Source: Hydrogenophilus sp. (GTDB lineage Bacteria > Pseudomonadota > Gammaproteobacteria > Burkholderiales > Thiobacillaceae). From it: a stretch of DNA of 64,000 nucleotides. Numbering within the stretch: position 1 is the first letter of the stretch; the number at the start of each line of letters is the position of its first letter. The notes beneath the pieces were generated by a model. The model made no database searches, had not been told where the DNA came from, and saw nothing but the letters and a program-made list of their open reading frames with translations. This document shows, piece after piece, positions 26,840 through 35,383 of this stretch. The translations under genes and the position numbers were made by a program. The stretch spans positions 24,646-88,645 of the forward strand of contig DYFK01000013.1 of the NCBI GenBank assembly GCA_020725265.1. Direction: 5' to 3'.

Positions 26840-28255
26840 ATGGATTATGTCGGCCTCTATCCCGTCTGGTACGAACCGGGCATCGGCAGCGGCTGGATCG
26901 TCGGCCTCATCGCCACGGTCCACGTGCTGTTCTCCCACACCGCCGTGGGCGCGGCCCTCTTCTTCGCGTACCTGGCCCACACGGCCTACCGGCGCGACCA
27001 GCCGGAACTGCTGGACTTCATCAAGCGGTACGGCCTGTTCCTGCTGGTATTCAGCTATGTGCTGGGCTCCATCACCGGGCCGGGCATCTGGTACTCCACC
27101 ACGGTGGCCAGCCCCCGGGGCATCTCGGCCCTGATCCACAGCTTCGTGTGGAAGTGGGCGACGGAATGGGTGTTCTTCGTCATCGAGGTGGTGGGGGTCT
27201 ACATGATCATCTACCTGGTGGGCAAGGTGGACCGCGCCACCCACCTGCGCATCTCGGTGATCTTCGGCCTGGCCTCCTACGGCACCATGCTCATCATCAT
27301 CGGCATCCTGTCCTTCATGATGTGGCCGGGCAAACCGGAGTGGTTCACCGAAGGCGGCTATCTCAACGGCTTCTACGGCGCCAACACCTTCGCCCAGCTG
27401 GCCCTGCGCACCGCCTTCATGTTCACCATGACCGCCGTGGTGGGGGGCATCGTCGCCGGGGCCATCAAGGACACGGCCTTCAAGCGGGAGATCACCCGCA
27501 AGCTGGCCCTGCTGGGCATGGCATCGGCGGTGATCGGCGGCCTGTTGTTCCAGTGGTACATGGCCACGCTGCCGGAAACCGCCGAGGTCATCGCCCAGAA
27601 CCGGCTGCCGGAATGGTTCAGCCTGTCCCTGGTGGTGGCCTTGTCGGTGATCTTCGCCTGGTTCGCCGCCACCTGGTTACGGCCCGGCCTGCTCACCCCG
27701 GCCCTGGCTTCGGCCATGACCCTGGTGGTGCTGGTGTTCGGCCTGTGGCCCGAGGAAACCGCCCGGGAATCCCTGCGCAAGCCGTACGTGGCGGGTCAGT
27801 ACGTGTATTCCAACCAGGTCATCGCCCGGGATGTGCCGGGGCTGGGCATCCGCTCGGAGATTCCGCTGCTGGAACGCCAGGGCTTCCAGCACAGCCAGGT
27901 GTTCGTGCCGCAGCGCCTGAAGACGGTGACGGCGGAGAACGCCGCCGAGGTGGGCCACAGCCTGGCCCTGACCACCTGCTCCAACTGTCATTCCCTGTCT
28001 GATACGGGCATGCGGCCCCTGGCCGGGTACTTCGGCGGCAATCGGGACGTGGCGGAGATCCAGGTCTATCTGCAAGGGGCCCTGGTTACGGGCAACACCC
28101 TCTACATGCCCCACATCCCCCTCAATGACGCCGAGGCCTTTGCCCTGGCCAGCTTCATCGCCGGCATGAACCGGACCTCGCCGCTGCATCCGGAACCGCG
28201 CCGGGTGGCCGTCAACGCCACGGCCGCGACCCCTGTCACCCAATCTCAGGAGTAA
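26840..28255 (+). CDS. bd-oxidase-like membrane subunit with C-terminal heme c domain
   Basis: A 471-residue protein with about eight TM helices (1-330) resembling subunit I of cytochrome bd. Examples are TVHVLFSHTAVGAALFFAYL near residue 25, GPGIWYSTTVASPRG, and WATEWVFFVIEVVG with acidic residues in the expected helix. A periplasmic cytochrome c domain follows, with CSNCH at residue 380 and probable Met ligand in LYMPHIPL. The quinol-binding loop is not evident. It probably takes electrons from c cytochromes rather than quinol. Start chosen at 26840, after the sigma-54 leader. First gene of the operon. Confidence 0.65.
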   Translation: MDYVGLYPVWYEPGIGSGWIVGLIATVHVLFSHTAVGAALFFAYLAHTAYRRDQPELLDFIKRYGLFLLVFSYVLGSITGPGIWYSTTVASPRGISALIHSFVWKWATEWVFFVIEVVGVYMIIYLVGKVDRATHLRISVIFGLASYGTMLIIIGILSFMMWPGKPEWFTEGGYLNGFYGANTFAQLALRTAFMFTMTAVVGGIVAGAIKDTAFKREITRKLALLGMASAVIGGLLFQWYMATLPETAEVIAQNRLPEWFSLSLVVALSVIFAWFAATWLRPGLLTPALASAMTLVVLVFGLWPEETARESLRKPYVAGQYVYSNQVIARDVPGLGIRSEIPLLERQGFQHSQVFVPQRLKTVTAENAAEVGHSLALTTCSNCHSLSDTGMRPLAGYFGGNRDVAEIQVYLQGALVTGNTLYMPHIPLNDAEAFALASFIAGMNRTSPLHPEPRRVAVNATAATPVTQSQE

Positions 28256-28258
28256 GCC

Positions 28259-29494
28259 ATGGAAGCCGCCATGCTCCAAGCCCTGCGGGACCCCGCCGGG
28301 GTGCCCTCCCACCCGGTGATCTTCCTGGTGCTGGGGGTGCTCACCTGGGCCCTGCACATCGCCGCCGTGCAGGTCATGCTGGGGGCCTCCGCCCTCACCC
28401 TGTTCGGCGCCTTCAAACAGGACGCCCACTGGCGCCGGCTGGCCGCCGCCATGCTGAACACCGCCAAGGTGGCGGTGTCCGTGGCCATCGTCCTGGGGGT
28501 GGCGCCCCTGCTGTTCGTGCAGGTGATCTACGACCCCTTCTGGTACACCAGCAACGTGCTGTCCGCCCGCTGGGTCATCGCCTTCATCGTCCTGCTGATC
28601 GGCGGCTACCTGGCCCTGTACGCCTTCTACTACCGCAACCCGGACATGCGCGCGGCATCGACCCGGGGTGCCTGGCATCTGGTGCTGTCCATCGTCCTGA
28701 TGTTGGTGGTGGGCTGGATCATGCACGTGCTGAGCGTGCAGATGCTGCTGCCGGAGCAGTGGATGCAGTGGTACGCGCCGGCAGGCCACATCGACCCCTC
28801 GGGCCAGCAGCTGCACGCCTACCACCCGGCCCGCTTCGCCTTCTTCATCCTGCTGTCCGGCGCGGTGACCGGCCTGTGGCTGCTGGGCTACCGGCGCTAC
28901 CTGATGGGCCGGGAGGATGGTCACCCCGCAGAGGATCCGACCTATATCGCCTGGCTCAAGCCCCTGGCCCTGAACCTGGCCCTGGCGGGGGGCGTGCTGG
29001 CCCTGGCCGCCGGCGCCGTGTGGATGCTGAGCCTGCCGGAGAAGATGGCCTGGTTCGCCACCTCCGCCTGGATGGGGGCCGCCCTGGTGGCCCTGCTGGC
29101 GGCGGTGAGCTTTCCCCGACTGCTGGGGGCCCGCCTCGATACGGGCCTGTGGGGCTACGCCCCCTTCGCCCTGGGGGCCGTGGCCCTGATCGTCGTGGCC
29201 GCCGCCCGGGAGGCCCTGCGCTTTATCACCCTGCTGGCAGCCCATGGCTACGACGCCCTGGACTACAAGCTCAACCTGGACTGGTACAGCACCGTGCTGT
29301 TCTTCGTCACCTTCGCGGTGCTGGGGGGCGTGGTGCTGGGCTACCTGCTCACCGTGGCCTGGAAAGCCGGCCAGACCAAGGGCGTCTATGTCCCCTCCCC
29401 GGGACTGACCCGGCTGGGCCAGGTGGGCGTGCTGCTGCTGGTGGTGTGGATCGTGCAGTACTTTGCCGTGGGGTTCTACGTATGGGCGCGCTGA
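28259..29494 (+). CDS. Polytopic partner subunit of the bd-like enzyme
   Basis: A 411-residue membrane protein with about ten TM helices. I do not recognise a named family with certainty. Its first helix, LTWALHIAAVQVMLGASALT, echoes the His-containing first helix of the upstream subunit, suggesting a second bd-superfamily subunit. Trp/His/Tyr-rich loops (DPFWYTSNVLSARWV, PEQWMQWYAPAG) lie on one side. The ATG at 28259 follows CAGGAGTAAGCC, 3 bp after the upstream stop. The stop overlaps the next start (TGATG), indicating coupling. Confidence 0.55.
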   Translation: MEAAMLQALRDPAGVPSHPVIFLVLGVLTWALHIAAVQVMLGASALTLFGAFKQDAHWRRLAAAMLNTAKVAVSVAIVLGVAPLLFVQVIYDPFWYTSNVLSARWVIAFIVLLIGGYLALYAFYYRNPDMRAASTRGAWHLVLSIVLMLVVGWIMHVLSVQMLLPEQWMQWYAPAGHIDPSGQQLHAYHPARFAFFILLSGAVTGLWLLGYRRYLMGREDGHPAEDPTYIAWLKPLALNLALAGGVLALAAGAVWMLSLPEKMAWFATSAWMGAALVALLAAVSFPRLLGARLDTGLWGYAPFALGAVALIVVAAAREALRFITLLAAHGYDALDYKLNLDWYSTVLFFVTFAVLGGVVLGYLLTVAWKAGQTKGVYVPSPGLTRLGQVGVLLLVVWIVQYFAVGFYVWAR

Positions 29495-29799
29495 TGAAAC
29501 CGATGATTGGGGCCGTGCTCATCGCGGTCGCCGTGGCCTGGCTGACACCCGCCCAGGCCGCTGGACAGCCTTCCGGCTCCGCCATGGCCCATACCTGCGC
29601 CGGCTGCCACGGCACCCAGGGCCGGCTGGGCACGGTGGAATTCGTGCCACTGGCGGGCCTGCCGGAGCGGGAATTCCTCAAGGCCATGGGTGATTTCCGC
29701 AGCGGCAAGCGGGCCGCCACCCTCATGGGCCACGTGGCCCGGGGCTTTTCCGACGACGAACTCAAGGCCATGGCGCGGTATTTCGCCACGATGAAATGA
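29494..29799 (+). CDS. Monoheme c-type cytochrome, FCSD module 2
   Basis: A 101-residue periplasmic cytochrome with a signal peptide (about 1-22, PAQA-AGQP), heme motif CAGCH near residue 35 and a candidate Met ligand in ATLMGHVARGFSDDEL. It parallels the short cytochrome of module 1 (21014-21334). The ATG at 29494 shares one base with the preceding stop; the upstream ATG at 29482 would add MGAL. The next gene starts inside its stop region (ATGA). Confidence 0.85.
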   Translation: MKPMIGAVLIAVAVAWLTPAQAAGQPSGSAMAHTCAGCHGTQGRLGTVEFVPLAGLPEREFLKAMGDFRSGKRAATLMGHVARGFSDDELKAMARYFATMK

Positions 29800-31136
29800 A
29801 GAGAAAACAGATGAATCGACGTCAATTCCTGCAAGCCGGCGCCGGCCTGGCCCTGGCTTCGGCCCTGCCTGGGCGGGCAGCGCAAGCTTCAGCCCAAGTG
29901 GTGATCATCGGCGGCGGCGTGGGGGGCGCCACGGCGGCCAAGTACCTGAAGCTGGCCAACCCGGCCCTGAAGGTGACGATCATCGAGACCAACCGTACCT
30001 ACATCCGCCCCTACGGTTCCAGCGAGGTGCTGACGGGCCACGCCCGCATGGAAGACCTGACGGTGTCCTACGACGCCCTGCACCACCGCTACGGCGTGGA
30101 CTTCCTGTTCGACACCGTGACAGGCTTCGACCCGGACAAAAAACAGGTGCGCACCGCCGGCCGGCAGTCCCTGGCCTACGACAAGCTCATCGTCAGCCCC
30201 GGCATCCGCCTGGACTACGCGGCGATCCCCGGCTACAGCCAGGCCATCGCCGACACGCGCATTCCCTCCGGCTGGATCCCCGGTCCCCAGACCGCCCTGC
30301 TGGCCAGGCAGCTCCAGGCCATGAAACCCGGAGGCACCTTCGTCATCGTCGCCCCGCCCACCCCCTACCGCTGCCCCCCCGGCCCCTACGAGCGGGCCGC
30401 CCTGGTGACGGAGTGGATGCGCCGCCACAACCCCACGGGCAAGGTCCTCATCCTGGACCCCAAGGACAACTTCGTCACCGACGCCACCATGCAACTGGGC
30501 TGGCACCGGCTGTACGGCTACGACATCCCCGCCGACTTCATGCAGGACATGCCGGCAGGGGTACAGAACACCGGCCGCCCCGCCCCCATCGCCTGGGTCC
30601 GCGCCAAGGATGGCGGCACGACCCGCGGGATCGACGCCCGCAGCCTCACGGTGCACACCGAAGGCGGGCCCGTGCAAGCCGACGTGCTCAACGTCATCCC
30701 GCCCATGCGTGCCGGCAAGCTGGCCTTCGACCTGGGGCTGACCAACGAAACCGGCTGGTGCCCGGTGGAGCGCCGTACGTTCGAATCCAGCGTCCACGCG
30801 GATGTGTACGTGATCGGCGATGCCAGCATTGCCGACGCCATGCCCAAGTCCGGCTTTTCCGCCAACACCCAGGCCAAGGTCACCGCCCAGGCCATCGTCG
30901 ATACCCTGGCCGGCCGGGCCCCGGCGGAACCCGTGTGGGGCAACACCTGCTACGCCCTGGCGGGGTCGGACTACGGCCTGTTCGTGGCGGACGTGTTCCG
31001 CCTGAAGGGCGGCAAGATCACCCAGGTCTCCGGCAAGCGCTACCTGCCCCTGGATGCCAGCCCCACCCAGATCCGCCTGGGGGCCGTCTACCAGCAAGCC
31101 TGGCTGAAAACCTTCACGGAGGATTGCTTCGCATGA
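29796..31136 (+). CDS. FCSD flavoprotein copy 2, without covalent-FAD cysteine
   Basis: A 446-residue homologue of FccB with Tat-like signal MNRRQFLQAGAGLALAS, FAD motif GGGVGGATAAKYL, and both redox-disulfide cysteines (PYRCPPGPYER, NTCYALAG). The segment where FccB binds FAD covalently (TCYLSNEV in Allochromatium, TCLRSNDV in copy 1) reads RPYGSSEV here, with Pro72 in place of Cys. FAD must be held non-covalently, or the substrate differs. Start at 29796 overlaps the upstream stop; 29811 (MNRRQ) is an alternative. Confidence 0.88.
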   Translation: MKRKQMNRRQFLQAGAGLALASALPGRAAQASAQVVIIGGGVGGATAAKYLKLANPALKVTIIETNRTYIRPYGSSEVLTGHARMEDLTVSYDALHHRYGVDFLFDTVTGFDPDKKQVRTAGRQSLAYDKLIVSPGIRLDYAAIPGYSQAIADTRIPSGWIPGPQTALLARQLQAMKPGGTFVIVAPPTPYRCPPGPYERAALVTEWMRRHNPTGKVLILDPKDNFVTDATMQLGWHRLYGYDIPADFMQDMPAGVQNTGRPAPIAWVRAKDGGTTRGIDARSLTVHTEGGPVQADVLNVIPPMRAGKLAFDLGLTNETGWCPVERRTFESSVHADVYVIGDASIADAMPKSGFSANTQAKVTAQAIVDTLAGRAPAEPVWGNTCYALAGSDYGLFVADVFRLKGGKITQVSGKRYLPLDASPTQIRLGAVYQQAWLKTFTEDCFA

Positions 31137-31936
31137 AATCCAAACCATTCCCTGGCCTATCCACCGCGCCGTCATTCCCGCGCGGGCGGGAATCCGGCCT
31201 GCTCTGGGCACCCGCCCACGCTGGCGCGACGGTACTACTGGTCGCCGGCCTGCTGTTCGCCCAGTCGGCCTTCGCCATGCCAACCGCTTCCCGGACCACC
31301 AGCCTGGGACCGGCCGAACTCCGCGCCACCCTGGCCAGCATGCCCAAGGGCGATGCCGCACGGGGCGCGATCCTGCACCGGAGCCACATGTGCGCCAGCT
31401 GCCACGGCGATGACGGCGTCGCCCCCACCGGCAACTGGGCCAGCCTGGCGGGCCAGAAGGCCGCATACACCTACAAGAGCCTGCTCGATTACCAGACCGG
31501 CCGTCGCCTGGAACACGGCCGCGCCAACCTGATGCGGGTGGCGGTGCAGGTCCTGAGCCGCCAGGACATGGCCGATCTGGCAACCTACCTCGCCGATCTG
31601 CCGGCGGTGGCCGCGCCCGTGCCTGAATCCTCGCCGCAAACCGCCAAGGCCGCCGAATTGCTGGTCCGGCGCGGAGATCCCACGCGCCTGATGACGCCCT
31701 GCGCGTCCTGCCACGGCGCTCGTGGCCAGGGTGGCGTCAACGCCACGCCGGCGCTGGCCGGGCAGACCGTGGGTGCCTTCACCCGCGCCATGCTGGATTA
31801 CCGGGAAGGCCGCCGCGTCAGCGACGCCCATGAAGGCATGCGTCAGTTCAGCAGGCGCCTGAGCCTGGAGGAAATCGACGCCCTCGCGATTCATTACGCC
31901 CGCCTGGGCAAACGCCGGGAAGGCGCACAGCCATGA
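31133..31936 (+). CDS. Diheme cytochrome c4-like protein, FCSD module 2, with repeat-derived N-terminus
   Basis: A 267-residue periplasmic cytochrome with hemes at CASCHGDDG and CASCHGARG, similar to the c4 protein of module 1. Its leader is unusual: residues 1-35 include SFPRGRES and AHAGATV, the translation of a REP-like repeat, placed before the hydrophobic core VLLVAGLLFAQSAFA. The signal peptide is therefore extended but still in frame. Start overlaps the FccB2 stop (ATGA). The last gene with an obvious sulfide role in the operon; the NifX-like gene overlaps its stop. Confidence 0.87.
   Translation: MKSKPFPGLSTAPSFPRGRESGLLWAPAHAGATVLLVAGLLFAQSAFAMPTASRTTSLGPAELRATLASMPKGDAARGAILHRSHMCASCHGDDGVAPTGNWASLAGQKAAYTYKSLLDYQTGRRLEHGRANLMRVAVQVLSRQDMADLATYLADLPAVAAPVPESSPQTAKAAELLVRRGDPTRLMTPCASCHGARGQGGVNATPALAGQTVGAFTRAMLDYREGRRVSDAHEGMRQFSRRLSLEEIDALAIHYARLGKRREGAQP
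31169..31232. repeat. REP-like element inside the cytochrome signal peptide region
   Basis: CGTCATTCCCGC followed by GCGGGAATCC, then a degenerate second half (CCCGCCCACGCTGG.GCGACGG), resembles the paired CGTCATTCCCGC...GCGGGAATGACG repeat. The same arm occurs as a perfect hairpin at 1402-1429. Here it is coding and in frame, giving SFPRGRES...PAHAGATV. Confidence 0.7.
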
Positions 31937-32391
31937 AAATCGCCGTCGCCAGCCAGAATCGCAAGACCGTCACCGGCCATGCCGGCAAGTGCCGACGTTT
32001 CTGGATCTATGACATCGCCAGCGGCCGCGCGGGCGCGCGCGTCCTGCTGGAACTCCCGCGTGAACAAAGCCTGCACGCCGGCGGACACGACGCTCCGCAT
32101 CCACTCGACGGGGTCGACGCGCTGATCTGCGCGGGCCTGGGCGAAGGCTTGCTGGCCCGCCTGCGACGACGTGGCATCCACGCGGTCGCCACGCCGGAAT
32201 CCGATCCCGATCGCGCGGTGGCCGCCTGGTTGGCCGGCACCCTCGAAGAGCTGCCCGCGCATGCCCAGGGTCATGACCATGCCCATGGACATGGCCACCA
32301 CCATGAGCCCACCATCCCGGCGGGTCCGGCCTTGACCGTGGTCTCGGTCGAGCAGCTGTTCTCCAACCAATTCCAGGAGCCGCAACGATGA
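31933..32391 (+). CDS. NifX/NifB-type (dinitrogenase FeMo-cofactor domain) protein with His-rich tail
   Basis: A 152-residue protein. Residues 1-110 are a NifX-like domain (MKIAVASQNRKTVTGHAGKC, FWIYDI, DALICAGLGEGLLARLRRRGI). The tail HAQGHDHAHGHGHHHE could bind metal. In non-diazotrophs such proteins often sit near sulfur or metal-cluster genes. It overlaps the preceding cytochrome stop by 4 bp and the next gene by 4 bp, so it belongs to the same transcript. No nif genes are nearby. Confidence 0.8.
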   Translation: MKIAVASQNRKTVTGHAGKCRRFWIYDIASGRAGARVLLELPREQSLHAGGHDAPHPLDGVDALICAGLGEGLLARLRRRGIHAVATPESDPDRAVAAWLAGTLEELPAHAQGHDHAHGHGHHHEPTIPAGPALTVVSVEQLFSNQFQEPQR

Positions 32392-32822
32392 TCCCCGTTC
32401 ATTCCCATCCCTGGCGCTGGCTCGGCATCTCCGCGCTCGCGCTGGCCGGCGCCGGCCAGGCCGCCGATCTGGTGGTCGCCGTCGATGGCGTGCGCGCCGC
32501 CGATGGCCAGGTCAAGCTGATGCTGTTCGATCGCGAGGAAGGCTTCCGCAAGGAGGACCAGGCCCGCCAGGTGCTGACGGTGCCCGCCACCAGCGCCGGC
32601 GTCGCCGCGACCTTCGCCGGCCTGCCGCCCGGCCGCTACGCGGTGATCGCCTATCACGACGAAAACGGCGACGGCAAACTCAACCTGCGCTTCGGCATGT
32701 TCCCGAAGGAAGGTTATGGCCTGAGCAACAACCCCAGGCTTTCCGGCCCGCCGAAGTTCCGCGACGCGGCATTCGAGCTCGGCGAGGCCGGGCGGCGGAT
32801 CGACATCCGCCTGGCGTACTGA
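32388..32822 (+). CDS. DUF2141 secreted protein
   Basis: A 144-residue exported protein with signal peptide (about 1-25, AGQA-ADLV) and a DUF2141 beta-sandwich. Characteristic stretches are VKLMLFDREEGFRKE and GLPPGRYAVIAYHDENGDGKLN, the latter ending in a DxNxDG calcium-like loop, then FGMFPKEGYGLSNN. Function unknown. It is the last gene of the run starting at 26840, linked by ATGA overlap. Confidence 0.82.
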   Translation: MIPVHSHPWRWLGISALALAGAGQAADLVVAVDGVRAADGQVKLMLFDREEGFRKEDQARQVLTVPATSAGVAATFAGLPPGRYAVIAYHDENGDGKLNLRFGMFPKEGYGLSNNPRLSGPPKFRDAAFELGEAGRRIDIRLAY

Positions 32823-32907
32823 CCGGCGGCGAGCGATCTAATCTGTCGATTGGTACATTCGTAACAATCCATTTCACGGATAACCCGAAAATCTGGAGAC
32901 TACGTCC

Positions 32908-32923
32908 ATTAGCAAACGCTAAT
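32908..32923. promoter_or_regulatory. Inverted repeat upstream of peroxiredoxin
   Basis: ATTAGC-AAAC-GCTAAT, perfect 6-bp arms, lies 42-57 bp before the peroxiredoxin start in a 142-bp intergenic region. The ATTAG-N6-CTAAT symmetry suits a LysR-type or similar regulator. Role inferred from position. Confidence 0.4.
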
Positions 32924-32964
32924 AAATCGACTCCGAAGATTCCCAACCGATGAAAGGAAACATC

Positions 32965-33612
32965 ATGTCCGAAACCAACAACTGCCCCGTCATGCCCCGC
33001 CTCAACGAACCGGCCCCCGACTTTGAAGCCAAGACCACGCACGGCGTCAAGAAGCTCGCCGACTACAAGGGCAAGTGGCTGGTGCTGTTTTCCCACCCCG
33101 CCGACTTCACGCCGGTATGCACCACCGAGTTCATGGCCTTCGCCAAGTACTATCCCGAGTTCCAGAAGCTCAACTGCGAGCTGATCGGCCTGTCCATCGA
33201 CAGCTACTACGCGCACGTCGCCTGGGTACGCAACATCAAGGAGAAATTCGGCGTCGACATCCCGTTCCCGATCATCGAGGACCTGTCGATGAAGGTCGCC
33301 AAGGACTACGGCATGATCCAGCCCGGCGCCTCGGATACCTCGGCGGTGCGCGCCACCTTCATCATCGACCCCAACGGCGTCCTGCGCGCCATGGTCTACT
33401 ACCCGATGACCAACGGCCGCTCGATTCCCGAGTTCGTCCGCCTGGTCGCGGCATTGCAGACCTCCGACGCCAACAAGGTCGCCACGCCGGAAGGCTGGCA
33501 GCCGGGCGACAAGGTCATCGTGCCGCCGCCACAGGACGTCGATGCCGCCGAAGCGCGCATGAACGAGGGCCACGAGTGCGTCGACTGGTACTTCTGCAAG
33601 AAATCGCTGTGA
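32965..33612 (+). CDS. Peroxiredoxin, Prx6/archaeal-like type
   Basis: A 215-residue cytosolic thiol peroxidase. Peroxidatic C52 lies in SHPADFTPVCTTEF, with the conserved T and P. The C-terminal HECVDWYFCKKSL adds C205 and C211, matching the resolving-cysteine layout of the Aeropyrum-type enzymes in the Prx6 group. The ATG at 32965 follows AAAGGAAA, preferred over the in-frame ATG at 32950. It reduces peroxide or organic hydroperoxide; the reductant is not encoded nearby. Confidence 0.93.
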   Translation: MSETNNCPVMPRLNEPAPDFEAKTTHGVKKLADYKGKWLVLFSHPADFTPVCTTEFMAFAKYYPEFQKLNCELIGLSIDSYYAHVAWVRNIKEKFGVDIPFPIIEDLSMKVAKDYGMIQPGASDTSAVRATFIIDPNGVLRAMVYYPMTNGRSIPEFVRLVAALQTSDANKVATPEGWQPGDKVIVPPPQDVDAAEARMNEGHECVDWYFCKKSL

Positions 33613-33638
33613 TCCAGCGCCTGTAAACTTCACCATCG

Positions 33639-33663
33639 CCCGCCCCCATCCGGGGCGGGTTTC
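33639..33663 (+). terminator. Terminator after peroxiredoxin
   Basis: CCCGCCCC (33639-33646), 5-nt loop, GGGGCGGG (33652-33659), then TTTC. It ends the peroxiredoxin transcript 16 bp before the next start. Confidence 0.7.
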
Positions 33664-33678
33664 GCCATTGGAGCCCGC

Positions 33679-34194
33679 ATGAACCCCCGACGCCTGTCCA
33701 CGCCCTTCCTGTCCATCCTGACCCTCTCCGCCACGCTGCTGGCCATGCCGGCCTCGGCCCAGGCAGCGGCCGAACCCGGCGATGCCCGCGCCATCGTCGT
33801 CGAGGACGTCAGCCGCGCGCCGTTCGACGATACCCTGCGCGTGCTCAAGGATCAGCTCGCGGCCGATGGCTGGAATCTGGTCGCGGAAATCAACCTGGGC
33901 CGCAATCTGGCCAAGCGCAACGTCGAGATTCCCGGCGGCCTGGTCATCCTGGAACTGACCAGCGGCGGCGACACCATCCCGCTGCTGCGCGACGAATCCA
34001 CCCGTTACATCTCCGCGCTGATGCCCTGCACCGTTTCCGTCTACGGCACGAGCGACGGCCGCGTGATGATCTCGCGCATCAACGCCCACAGCCTGTCGGC
34101 GATGCTGGAGCCGCGCGCCGCCGAGGCGATGCGCCGCTCCGCCGCCCGCCTGGACGCGAGCGTCGAACGCGCGCTGGCCAGGCTGCCGAAGTAA
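33679..34194 (+). CDS. DUF302 periplasmic protein
   Basis: A 171-residue exported protein with signal peptide (about 1-29, AQAA-AEPG) and a DUF302 domain (FDDTLRVLKDQLAADGWNLV, LTSGGDTIPLLRDESTRYISALMPCTVSVYG). DUF302 proteins are often clustered with sulfur-oxidation and heme genes, but their function is unknown. It begins a compact run of sulfur/NO-related genes reaching 38518; a second, cytosolic DUF302 gene is at 35823. Confidence 0.8.
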   Translation: MNPRRLSTPFLSILTLSATLLAMPASAQAAAEPGDARAIVVEDVSRAPFDDTLRVLKDQLAADGWNLVAEINLGRNLAKRNVEIPGGLVILELTSGGDTIPLLRDESTRYISALMPCTVSVYGTSDGRVMISRINAHSLSAMLEPRAAEAMRRSAARLDASVERALARLPK

Positions 34195-34208
34195 GCGGGC
34201 GGCGTCTC

Positions 34209-35345
34209 ATGTCCACGCCCCGCATCGTCATCCTCGGCGCCGGCTTCGCCGCCCTCACCGCCGCGCGCGAACTGCGCAAGCGCGCGCCGGCCGCGCGCAT
34301 CACGCTGGTCGCGCCGAAGGCCGAATTCGTCTATCTGCCCAGCCTGATCTGGATTCCGTCCGGCCTGCGCCAGGGCAGCGACCTGGTGTTGCCGCTGGAC
34401 CGCTTCCTGCGCGACCACGACATCGAATTCGTCGCCGGCCGGGTCACCGGCCTGAACGACGGCGGCCGGGTGGTGCTGACCGATGGCGGCGAGATCGCCA
34501 ACGACGCCCTGCTGATCGCCACCGGCGGCCGCTTCATCCGGAAGCTGCCGGGCATCGAGCACGCCCTGACCCTGTGCGAGGGCGTCGCCTCGGCGGAAGC
34601 CATCCGCGACCGGGTCGACGCCATGCGCTCCGGTCGCATCGCGCTCGGCTTCGGCGGCAACCCGAACGAACCGTCGGCGATGCGCGGCGGACCGATGTTC
34701 GAACTGCTGTTCGGACTGGATACCCACCTGCGCCGGACCGGCCGGCGCGAGCGCATCGAACTGACCTTCTTCAACGCCGCCGCCGAGCCGGGCAAGCGTC
34801 TGGGCGAGAAGGCGGTATCCGGACTGCTGGCGGAAATGGCGCGCCGACGCATCGACACCCACCTCGGCCACAAGCCGATCGGATTTTCCGAGCGCGGCGT
34901 CGACACCGAGGGCGGCCACGTCAATGCCGACCTGATCCTGTTCATGCCCGGCCTGACCGGGCCCGACTGGGCGCCGGCAGCGGGCCTGCCGCTGTCGCCG
35001 GGCGGTTTCTTCCAGGCCGACGAATTCTGCCGGGTGACCGGCGCCGACAAGGTGTTCGTGGCCGGCGACGCCGGCAGCTTCCCAGGCCCGGACTGGCTGC
35101 CCAAACAGGCGCACATGGCCGACCTGCAAGCGCGAGCGGCGGCGGAAAACCTGCTCGGCGCGCTGGCCGGCCGACCGCCGACCGCGAGGCCGAAGATCGA
35201 ACTGATCTGCATCGTCGACACCGTCGACCAGGGCATCCTGGTCTACCGCGATCTCAAGCGTTCCTTCCTGCTGCCGTCCTCGCGCCTGTTCCATTGGGCC
35301 AAGCGCTATTTCGAGCGGCATTACCTGCGCGCATTCCGCGCGTGA
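34209..35345 (+). CDS. Sulfide:quinone oxidoreductase-like FAD protein
   Basis: A 378-residue FAD disulfide-oxidoreductase superfamily protein: ILGAGFAALTAARELR (FAD P-loop, residue 8), LLIATGGRF, KVFVAGDAGSFPG. Three cysteines, C123, C274 and C334 (ELICIVDTVDQGI), could supply the SQR catalytic pair. The basic amphipathic C-terminus (LFHWAKRYFERHYLRAF) would anchor it to the membrane surface. Sulfide:quinone reductase is the best guess, supported by context; an NDH-2-like dehydrogenase is the alternative. Confidence 0.65.
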   Translation: MSTPRIVILGAGFAALTAARELRKRAPAARITLVAPKAEFVYLPSLIWIPSGLRQGSDLVLPLDRFLRDHDIEFVAGRVTGLNDGGRVVLTDGGEIANDALLIATGGRFIRKLPGIEHALTLCEGVASAEAIRDRVDAMRSGRIALGFGGNPNEPSAMRGGPMFELLFGLDTHLRRTGRRERIELTFFNAAAEPGKRLGEKAVSGLLAEMARRRIDTHLGHKPIGFSERGVDTEGGHVNADLILFMPGLTGPDWAPAAGLPLSPGGFFQADEFCRVTGADKVFVAGDAGSFPGPDWLPKQAHMADLQARAAAENLLGALAGRPPTARPKIELICIVDTVDQGILVYRDLKRSFLLPSSRLFHWAKRYFERHYLRAFRA

Positions 35346-35383
35346 CGGCAGTAAAATCAGCAAGTTCTAATATTCCGGACGCC

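Noticed and set aside
31933..32391. Nitrogen-fixation gene (NifX) as a sign of diazotrophy
   Set aside because: No other nif genes nearby; the NifX-like domain with a His tail is common in non-fixing bacteria.
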